A stretch of DNA of 10,526 nucleotides, taken from positions 1 to 10,526 of the forward strand of contig URKV01000063.1 in NCBI GenBank assembly GCA_900548565.1, written 5' to 3'. Numbering within the stretch: the stretch's first letter is position 1; the number at the start of each line of letters is the position of its first letter. Of this stretch, positions 1 to 6,533 are shown one piece after another. The notes beneath the pieces are model-generated. The model saw nothing but the letters and a program-made list of their open reading frames with translations, did not search any database and had not been told where the DNA came from. Made by a program: the position numbers and the translations under genes. Origin of the DNA: an uncultured Collinsella sp. Its GTDB lineage: Bacteria > Actinomycetota > Coriobacteriia > Coriobacteriales > Coriobacteriaceae.

Positions 1-48
1 TCTACACGCGTAAGATCGTCGGCAGCGTCAGATGTGTATAAGAGACAG
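1..48 (+). other. Nextera i5-side sequencing adapter, not genomic
   Basis: This is library adapter left on the end of the sequence. From left to right it holds the tail of the Illumina P5 oligo (1-7), an 8-base i5 index GCGTAAGA (8-15), the Nextera read-1 segment TCGTCGGCAGCGTC (16-29) and the Tn5 mosaic end AGATGTGTATAAGAGACAG (30-48). Genomic sequence starts at 49. From memory of Illumina index sets the index matches S517/N517. Reading frames crossing position 48 give peptides encoded by adapter and should not be annotated. The segment from 3 to 48 is repeated in inverted orientation at the other end of the window. Confidence 0.98.
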
Positions 49-1025
49 TCGATATCGGCATCGGCGCAAAGCACGCCGGCGCCGGCATCGACCAGGTAAC
101 GGGCATTCGTGGTCTGGTGGTCGGCCGTCGCGTGCGGATACGGCACGAGCACCGAGGGCACGGCAAGCGCGGCGATCTCGGCCACGCTCGAGGCACCGGA
201 ACGCGAGAGCACCAGATCGGCCGCAGCCAGCATATCGCCCATGTTGTCGATGTAGGGCTGGACACGATAGCGCTTCGCCTCCTCGGGCGTCAGCGCCAAA
301 GCGCGCTCGGTCTCCTCAAAGCCGTCGGCACCCGTCGAATGCAAAATATAGAGATTCTCGCGGGTCAGCAGCTCACTCTTGAGCGAGGCAACGCGCTCGT
401 TGAGATGCTGAGCACCGAGCGAACCACCGAAAACGAGCAGAAGCGTCGCGTCCTCGGGCACCCCGAGCGTCTTGCGACCGCGGGCACGATCGCCCTCGAT
501 TACCGAACGGCGCACGGGATTGCCCGTCATGAGCACATGGTCGGGGTCGCCCTCGCGCTCAAAGACCGCGCGGGCCGCAGGTACCGAAATGCACACGCGG
601 GCGGCATGTGAGTTCATCATCTTATTGGCCAGACCCGGAACAGAGTTCTGCTCGTGCAGCAGATACGGAGCGCCGGCGCCCTTGCACCAACCCAGCAGCG
701 GGACCTCAACGTAAGCACCAAAGCCGATAGCGGCATCGGGCTTACCGACCTTCGAGAAGTGACGGGCAAGCGCACGCTTCGCCTTGTTGACGCGCCACAG
801 CGAGGTCAGCGCCGTCCAAGGACGGGAGCGATCGAAGCCCGTGACCGTGATGGGCACAAAATCGAATCCGGCCTCGGGAACCAGACGACCCTCGAGCTTG
901 CGCGACTGCCCCACGAACACAACGTGATGACCGCGGTCACGCAGCTCCTCGGCCAAGGCGAGCGCGGGGTTGATATGTCCTGCCGTGCCGCCAGCTGCAA
1001 TAGCAACGGTCATCTTATCGGTCAT
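49..1025 (-). CDS. murG: MurG, lipid II-forming GlcNAc transferase (3' end missing)
   Basis: UDP-N-acetylglucosamine:undecaprenyl-PP-MurNAc-pentapeptide transferase. It adds GlcNAc to lipid I to give lipid II on the inner face of the membrane. About 325 codons are present; the family is usually 355-370 residues, so roughly 40 C-terminal residues are lost at the insert end, not by mutation. The frame is open into the adapter. Visible motifs are GGTAGHINPA (residues 12-21, N-terminal Gly-rich loop), HEQN (124-127), TGNPVR (167-172), GGSLGAQ (200-206, second Gly-rich loop), SRSGASSVAE (274-283) and DHQTTNAR (302-309, UDP-GlcNAc site). GGTAGH rather than GGTGGH is, as I recall, the form seen in actinobacteria. 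The ATG at 1025 lies inside the end of ftsW (11-bp overlap), which suggests translational coupling. A second in-frame ATG at residue 5 is possible but would remove little. Confidence 0.96.
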
Positions 1026-2535
1026 GGTAATCCCTTCGTACACGCGGCCCCTGGTCATCGGTGCGCAAACGCGCCGACGGGTCCGAATTCAAATCGATTC
1101 GATTATATCCGCCGCCCGCATTGCGAGGACTGGGGCGCTGAGGACGACCTTGCGGCGCCGTTCGCTGACGCGGACGGGCTGCCGGCTCGGTCGCAGAGCC
1201 ATCCAGGACGGTAAAACCGTTACGCGAAGATCGCTCACCGCGCACGTGGGGCACGCCGGCGGTACTCTCATCCATAACGGCAAAGCTCTCGCGACGACGG
1301 TCGTACTCATCGCGACGGGCGCTCTCATACGAAACGCGCAGGATCAGACCGGCGAGCATAAGCGACACGATAATCGACGAGCCGCCGTAGCTAATAAACG
1401 GCAGCGGCTTGCCCGTCATGGGAAACACATTGAGAATGCCCAGCGCGTTGATCAAAAACTGCACCGCAAGGATGACCGCGGAACCCGATGCCATAAGTGC
1501 TCCGCGACGGTCGGTCGCCTGCTCGGCAATGCGAAACGCCGAGTAGATCAGCATCGCAAACACCAAGAAGAACAGCACGGTTCCGATAAAGCCAACTTCC
1601 TCGCCGATGATAGCCAAGATGTAGTCGTTATGCGCCTCGGGCAAATACGAGTACTTCATGGTGGAGTTGCCGATACCGCGACCGAACAGGCCGCCCGAGG
1701 CAAACGCCATGATGGCAAGCGTGGCCTGATAGCCGTCGCCATATTCGTCTGCCCAAGGATTCCAAGCAACCTCGACACGCGTCATACGATACGGCTCGGC
1801 GATAAGGGCGATCGCAATGACGGCGATGCCGGCAACGACCGTCCAAACGATATATTTGGGGTCCAATCCCGCAAACAACGCCATGCACATGAGGGTCAGC
1901 AAGATGATCAGAACGGTGCCAAAATCGGGCTGAACAAAGATCAGAAAGAGCGAAATGCCCAGGTAGATGCCCATGTTGCGAAGAAACTCGTTGATGTTGC
2001 CGCCGGGCGAAAAGATGCGGTCGAGCATGATGGCCGAATACGCGATGGCGAACGGCTTTAAAAACTCAGACGGCTGGAACTGAATACCGGCGATGTTGAG
2101 CCAGCGCGTGGCGCCACGACTGCCGCTACCCATAAAGAACACCAGAACCAGTAGCCCTATCATTCCCATGAGGAAGATCCTGAGCACGTCTTCCCCAAAC
2201 CAACTGTCCGGCAAGATGCGCACGATGGCAACCATAGCCAGCACGCCAACTCCGGCAAACGCGGCTTGTCGAAACAGGAAAAACGTCGCCGAACCATTCT
2301 CGTGCAGTGCCTCGACCGAAGATGCCGAGTACACCATCAGCAAGCCAAAGCAAACCAAGCTAAACAGGCAAGCCATAAATATCAAACGGGGGCGCATGAT
2401 GCGGGCGGGGACGCCGGCAATATAGCGCTCACTAAACGTCTGCCCGCCGCGTCCGGAACGCGGCGTGCTACGCAGCGAGGAAGCACGGTCCGAGTCGGGC
2501 CTCCTCATATCACTTCGGGGGCTCTCCTCTCTCAC
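1015..2535 (-). CDS. ftsW: FtsW, septal SEDS peptidoglycan glycosyltransferase
   Basis: Polytopic membrane protein of the SEDS family (FtsW/RodA). It polymerises lipid II into glycan strands at the septum together with a class B PBP. Numbered from the GTG start, a charged cytoplasmic N-terminus of about 50 residues precedes the first membrane segment (about 51-70). The family motifs are FQPSEFLKP (153-161), QPDFGT (202-207), PEAHNDYILAIIGEEVG (299-315, with D304 matching the essential loop Asp) and GKPLPFISYGGSS (375-387). An Arg/Pro/Ser-rich cytoplasmic tail of about 100 residues follows (406-506). RodA is the alternative name, but position between murD and murG favours FtsW. I chose the GTG at 2535 because AGGGG lies 6 bp upstream, at the murD stop. 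A TTG at 2541 (two more residues) and an ATG at 2508 are alternatives with poorer spacing. Confidence 0.95.
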   Translation of the reverse strand: MREESPRSDMRRPDSDRASSLRSTPRSGRGGQTFSERYIAGVPARIMRPRLIFMACLFSLVCFGLLMVYSASSVEALHENGSATFFLFRQAAFAGVGVLAMVAIVRILPDSWFGEDVLRIFLMGMIGLLVLVFFMGSGSRGATRWLNIAGIQFQPSEFLKPFAIAYSAIMLDRIFSPGGNINEFLRNMGIYLGISLFLIFVQPDFGTVLIILLTLMCMALFAGLDPKYIVWTVVAGIAVIAIALIAEPYRMTRVEVAWNPWADEYGDGYQATLAIMAFASGGLFGRGIGNSTMKYSYLPEAHNDYILAIIGEEVGFIGTVLFFLVFAMLIYSAFRIAEQATDRRGALMASGSAVILAVQFLINALGILNVFPMTGKPLPFISYGGSSIIVSLMLAGLILRVSYESARRDEYDRRRESFAVMDESTAGVPHVRGERSSRNGFTVLDGSATEPAARPRQRTAPQGRPQRPSPRNAGGGYNRIDLNSDPSARLRTDDQGPRVRRDYHDR

Positions 2536-2544
2536 CGGCAACCC

Positions 2545-3951
2545 CTATTCCGTTTGCGATTTCGCTGCTGCGGCAAGCTGGACAACGTAGTCCTTAAACA
2601 CGCGACCGCGCTCCTCGTAGCCCGAGAACTCGTCAAACGAAGAGCAGGCGGGCGAAAGCAGGATCACGTCGCCGCGGCTCGAGAGTGAGCGGGCAACGTC
2701 AACGGCATCGCGCAGATCATCGGCCTGGGCGATATCCACGTCACCATCGACATCGGCCTCGTCCATAGCGGCGGTAAAGCGCTCGCGCGCATCGCCAAAG
2801 CAAACGACCGAGCGCACGTTGTCCATAACGACGCGGGCAAAGTCCGCAAGCGGCGTACCCTTATCGTGGCCGCCGAGCAGCAAAATCACATCGTCGTCGG
2901 GAAACGCCGTCAGGGCCTTTTCGACTGCATCGGTGTTCGTTGCCTTGGAATCGTTGACGTAGCGCACGCCATCGATCTCGCCGCAGGGTTCCACGCGGTG
3001 CTCCAGCGGCTGGAACGATGCCAAACCGCGGCAAATGCCCTCGGGATCGGCACCGACGGCCAGAGCAGCCGTGGCAGCGCACAGGGCATTGATGACATTG
3101 TGATGGCCCGAGATCTTGAGCTCAGACGTGGCGACAAGCTGAGTCTCGACGCCCTTCAGGCGCACGACCATCTTGCCGTCGCGCACAAAGGCGGCGTCTG
3201 CACCCTCGGGCTCGTCAAAAGCGACCTTGCAGATGCGGCGACCCGGTGTGTAGATGTACTCATCGAACTCATGGATGCCGGCATCCTCGACGTCGATAAC
3301 CACGAGGTCGTCATCGACCATATTCTCGAACAACTTGATCTTGGCAAGCGCATAGTTCTTGTGGCTCTTGTGCCAGCCCAGGTGGTCGGGCGTGATGTTG
3401 AGCAGCACCGCCACGCGAGGATGAAGCTCGGCGGTCGTAGCAATCTGATAACTCGACAGCTCGGCCACAAACCACTCATTGTGTGCGCGGCCGTCGATCT
3501 CGTTCACCGGCGGCTCACCGATATTGCCGACGGCCACGCTGGCTTCACCGGCGGCCTTGAGCAGATAATCGGTCAGCGACGTGGTAGTTGTCTTGCCGTT
3601 GGTGCCCGTGATGGCGATCCAATTGTGGGGAGACAGGCGATAGGCAAACTCGGGCTCGCCCATAATCTGAGCGGCATGCTCACGCCCAGCCTTAAAGAAG
3701 GCCGAGAACTCCGAGATACCCGGGCATGTCACGCACACGTCATAGGTACCCTCGACCTGCTCGGTGCCGTAGACAAACGACGCGCCCTGCGCCTCGAGCG
3801 CACGCGTGGCTTCATTGGGCTCGGAGCTACCGCCGCCATACACGGTCGTGGCGCTCACGCGCTCGGGGTGAGCCAACGCCCAACGGGCGACATCGAGACC
3901 GGATTTACCCTGCCCCAAAACAAGCAGGCTAAAGAGATCAGCAAGAGGCAT
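2545..3951 (-). CDS. murD: MurD, UDP-MurNAc-L-Ala:D-glutamate ligase
   Basis: Cytoplasmic ATP-dependent Mur ligase that adds D-Glu to UDP-MurNAc-L-Ala. At 468 residues it is of normal family length (about 430-500). The N-terminal Rossmann-like domain has GQGKSG (13-18). The central ATPase domain has the P-loop GTNGKTTTT (116-124, Lys120), AELSSYQ (163-169), NITPDHLGWH (185-194) and the Lys of ALAKIK (K204), which matches the carbamylated lysine of the family. The C-terminal domain has YVNDSKATN (331-339), GGHDKG (360-365) and LSPACSSFDEF (432-442). Substrate choice (D-Glu) is inferred from these MurD-type motifs and from position. The ATG at 3951 is 9 bp after the mraY stop, with only a weak ribosome site, so coupling to mraY is likely. 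Confidence 0.96.
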   Translation of the reverse strand: MPLADLFSLLVLGQGKSGLDVARWALAHPERVSATTVYGGGSSEPNEATRALEAQGASFVYGTEQVEGTYDVCVTCPGISEFSAFFKAGREHAAQIMGEPEFAYRLSPHNWIAITGTNGKTTTTSLTDYLLKAAGEASVAVGNIGEPPVNEIDGRAHNEWFVAELSSYQIATTAELHPRVAVLLNITPDHLGWHKSHKNYALAKIKLFENMVDDDLVVIDVEDAGIHEFDEYIYTPGRRICKVAFDEPEGADAAFVRDGKMVVRLKGVETQLVATSELKISGHHNVINALCAATAALAVGADPEGICRGLASFQPLEHRVEPCGEIDGVRYVNDSKATNTDAVEKALTAFPDDDVILLLGGHDKGTPLADFARVVMDNVRSVVCFGDARERFTAAMDEADVDGDVDIAQADDLRDAVDVARSLSSRGDVILLSPACSSFDEFSGYEERGRVFKDYVVQLAAAAKSQTE

Positions 3952-3960
3952 GAAAGACCA

Positions 3961-4980
3961 CTATCCCAACTGGAAGAACAGGGCGAGGCCAACGGCGCCA
4001 AAGGCCGCGGCGATAATCCAAAAACGGATAACGACCTTGGTCTCGGCCCAGCCCTTCTTTTCGAAATGATGATGGATGGGCGCCATAAGGAAGACGCGCT
4101 TGTGCGTAAAGTGGAAATAGACGACCTGGATCATAACCGACAGGGTCTCGACGATAAACAAACCGCCGATGATGAGGGAAACGACTTCGGTGTTGGTCAT
4201 GATGGAGGTGCAGGCAAAAGCAGCACCCAGGGCAAGCGAGCCGGTATCGCCCATAAAGATGCTCGCCGGGTAGCAGTTGAACCACAAAAAGCCCAGGCAG
4301 GCGCCGGCGCACGCCGTGCAGAAGATGGACAGGTTCACGTCACCGTGCAAAAACGCCATGGCGGCCATGGCGAGCATGGCGATCATGGAAGTGCCGCCGG
4401 CAAGGCCGTCCAGACCATCGGTCAGGTTCACGGCATTGGAAAGACCAGCGATCATCAGCCAGCAAAATACAATGTAGAGCCACGGGAACGAAAGGCCGCA
4501 GATGGTGGTCGAAAGAACACCGAGGTCAATCGTCAGGCCGCCGGGAAAACGAATCTCGGGGGCGACGCCGCACCAATTGACGGCGAGCACGGTAAAGGTG
4601 ACGCAGATGATGGTCAGACCGATCATCTTGGCGTGAGGCGTCAGGCCGAGCGAGCGACCGTGCGTGACGGAGGTCAGGTCGTCGATGAGACCCAGAACGC
4701 CGGTGGCCAGCGTGGCAAGCAGCACGAGCACGAGCTCGGTGGTGAGCTTGCCCATCAGCAGGCAGGTCAGCGAGATCGCGACAAGGATGATGACGCCACC
4801 CATGGTCGGCGTACCCTGTTTAATCAAATGACGCTTGGGGCCGTCGGCTCGGACCTGTTGGCCGATACCCTCGACCTTCAGCAGCTTGATCCACCACGGC
4901 ATAAGCAGCAGCGCAATGGCGGCAGCGATGCCAAGTCCCAAAAAGGCCTGATACGTAGGATACGAGGGATTGCCGAACAT
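3961..4980 (-). CDS. mraY: MraY, phospho-MurNAc-pentapeptide translocase
   Basis: Integral membrane enzyme that transfers phospho-MurNAc-pentapeptide from UDP to undecaprenyl phosphate, forming lipid I. It has 339 residues (typical 320-360) and about ten hydrophobic segments. Family signatures are GTPTMGG (56-62), LIDD (98-101, catalytic-site Asp pair), NLTDGLDGLA (185-194), FMGDTGS (242-248) and PIHHHFEKKGW (301-311). The HHH motif and the paired Asp residues separate MraY from the related WecA/TagO enzymes. The ATG at 4980 is 3 bp after the murF stop; the purine-rich GGAAGG near the end of murF may serve as ribosome site. The C-terminus ends normally at FFQLG with a TAG. Confidence 0.97.
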   Translation of the reverse strand: MFGNPSYPTYQAFLGLGIAAAIALLLMPWWIKLLKVEGIGQQVRADGPKRHLIKQGTPTMGGVIILVAISLTCLLMGKLTTELVLVLLATLATGVLGLIDDLTSVTHGRSLGLTPHAKMIGLTIICVTFTVLAVNWCGVAPEIRFPGGLTIDLGVLSTTICGLSFPWLYIVFCWLMIAGLSNAVNLTDGLDGLAGGTSMIAMLAMAAMAFLHGDVNLSIFCTACAGACLGFLWFNCYPASIFMGDTGSLALGAAFACTSIMTNTEVVSLIIGGLFIVETLSVMIQVVYFHFTHKRVFLMAPIHHHFEKKGWAETKVVIRFWIIAAAFGAVGLALFFQLG

Positions 4981-4983
4981 GGG

Positions 4984-6408
4984 CTAGCACACACCTTCCA
5001 CAAAGCGGTCGAGCTCAACAAAACGGGAACCCTTGACCAGTACAACATCATGATTTTCAAGCGCGCCGCCCATGCGGTCGAGCACCTGCTGATAATCGGA
5101 GAACACCTGGATGCGGTCCTCATCCATACCCATCATACGTGCGGCATCGGCCATGAGCTGAGCCAGCTCGCCGCCGACGCACGCGAGCATGTCGAGCTTC
5201 TTGGCGGCGGCATAGGCGCCCACGAGCTCATGCATGCGGGGAGCCTCGTCGCCCATCTCGCCCATCTCGCCCAAGATCGCCATGCGCGAACCGTCACAGA
5301 TGAGCGAGCACAGCAAATCGAGGCCGGCAGCCATAGACTCGGCACTGGCGTTATAGGAGTCGTCGATGATGCGTGCTCCGCTCTTGGCGCGCTTGATCTC
5401 CTGACGGTGGCCGGTGATCGTAAGACCCCTAAAGGCAGCATCGATCTGCTCGGGCGTCACGCCCAGACGATAGGCGACCGCGGCGGCCTTGACGGCATTG
5501 GGCACGGACTGCACGCCGGGAATGGCCAGCATGGTATCGACCGTGTCGCCCTGACCAAAGTCGAGCGTAAAGACCGGATGGCCCTCGTCGTCGACGCGAA
5601 TGTCGCGTGCGCGGACCTCGTCGTCGTCCGAGACACCGGCCAGCATCACGTCAATACCCGCAGGCTGGGCGAACGTATCGCGAATGAACGGCGTAAAGTC
5701 GTCCTCGCCGCCCAACACCAGCAACGGCGAGAAGTCGCCGGCGGCGCACATGCCCTGGACAATCTCGGACTTGGCGCGGGCGATGTTCTCGCGGCTGCCC
5801 AGAATACCGATATGGGAGGTTCCGATCTTGCTCACGATGGCAAGATTGGGGTTGGCAGACTGGGACAGGCGCTCAATCTCATGAAAATGGTTCATGCCCA
5901 TCTCGAGCACCAGAACCTCGGTATCGGCCGGAGCGGAAAGCACCGTGAGCGGCATGCCGATCAGGTTGTTGAAATTGCCCTTCGTGGCCCAGACGCGATA
6001 ACGCTTGGCGAGCACGGCGGCGAGCACGTCCTTGGTCGTCGTCTTGCCAATCGAACCGGTAATGCCGACGACCAGGCAGCCAAGCTCCAAGCGATATACA
6101 TGCGCCAGGCGCAGCAAGAACTCCTCGGGGTCGTCGGTCAGCAAGATGGCGCATCCCTTGTCCTGCGCCAGCGAAACCAGCTCGGCATCGGGTTCGCGCG
6201 TCATCACGACGGCACCGGCACCCGACTCAATGGCACGGGAGGCAAAATCATTGCCGTCGACCTTTTCGCCGGGGAAGGCGACAAAGATCGTCCCCTCCTC
6301 GACCTGACGCGAGTCGATAACGCACCCGCGGCATACCCGATCGACTTCTTCCGTCACGGTTCGGGCCCCCGTCGAGGCCGCGAGGTTGTTGACGGCGATC
6401 TCTATCAT
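4984..6408 (-). CDS. murF: MurF, UDP-MurNAc-tripeptide:D-Ala-D-Ala ligase
   Basis: Cytoplasmic Mur ligase that adds D-Ala-D-Ala to UDP-MurNAc-tripeptide, completing the pentapeptide used by MraY. Length is 474 residues, normal for the family. The N-terminal MurE/MurF-type domain has DSRQVEEGTIFVAF (32-45). The ATPase domain has GITGSIGKTTTK (115-126, Lys122), NFNNLIGMP (145-153), LEMGMNHFHEI (168-178) and RAKSEI (211-216). The C-terminal domain has DDSYNASAESM (349-359) and VLVKGSRFVELDRF (456-469). NFNN, DDSYNA and KGSR are MurF rather than MurE features, so this is not a displaced murE. The ATG at 6408 has a clear AGGGGAG ribosome site 5-6 bp upstream. It follows a 125-bp gap after ftsI where murE is commonly found. 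Confidence 0.96.
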   Translation of the reverse strand: MIEIAVNNLAASTGARTVTEEVDRVCRGCVIDSRQVEEGTIFVAFPGEKVDGNDFASRAIESGAGAVVMTREPDAELVSLAQDKGCAILLTDDPEEFLLRLAHVYRLELGCLVVGITGSIGKTTTKDVLAAVLAKRYRVWATKGNFNNLIGMPLTVLSAPADTEVLVLEMGMNHFHEIERLSQSANPNLAIVSKIGTSHIGILGSRENIARAKSEIVQGMCAAGDFSPLLVLGGEDDFTPFIRDTFAQPAGIDVMLAGVSDDDEVRARDIRVDDEGHPVFTLDFGQGDTVDTMLAIPGVQSVPNAVKAAAVAYRLGVTPEQIDAAFRGLTITGHRQEIKRAKSGARIIDDSYNASAESMAAGLDLLCSLICDGSRMAILGEMGEMGDEAPRMHELVGAYAAAKKLDMLACVGGELAQLMADAARMMGMDEDRIQVFSDYQQVLDRMGGALENHDVVLVKGSRFVELDRFVEGVC

Positions 6409-6533
6409 TGCAGCTCCCCTGTAAACCTAATAATGCTATCGGCGTATTGTATCCCAGTGCCATGCGCGCGTGGTGCAGGGCATGTGAACACCCTTCAGAT
6501 CAAACGGCAGACCACGCTCAAGATTGTAACCCC
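6409..6533 (-). promoter_or_regulatory. ftsI-murF gap with possible internal promoter
   Basis: This 125-bp non-coding stretch is the longest gap in the cluster and more AT-rich near murF. On the minus strand it holds TACAAT at 6451-6446, a five-of-six match to a -10 box. Transcription starting just downstream would give a leader of about 30 bases ending at the AGGGGAG site of murF. No good -35 is seen at 16-19 bp. A second TACAAT lies at 6528-6523, right after the ftsI stop. No terminator-like hairpin with a T run is seen. Confidence 0.3.

Noticed and set aside
970..2061. Plus-strand frame of 363 codons
   Set aside because: Codon-aligned antisense of ftsW; low-complexity charged translation with no family features.
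4336..4396. Repeated atggc-like motifs inside mraY
   Set aside because: They encode an Ala/Met-rich membrane segment (about residues 197-210) and reflect composition only.
5251..5273. Short tandem repeat (cccatctcg twice) inside murF
   Set aside because: It encodes GEMGEMG, which lies at the conserved GxMxELG-type motif of MurF, so it is coding constraint rather than a repeat element.
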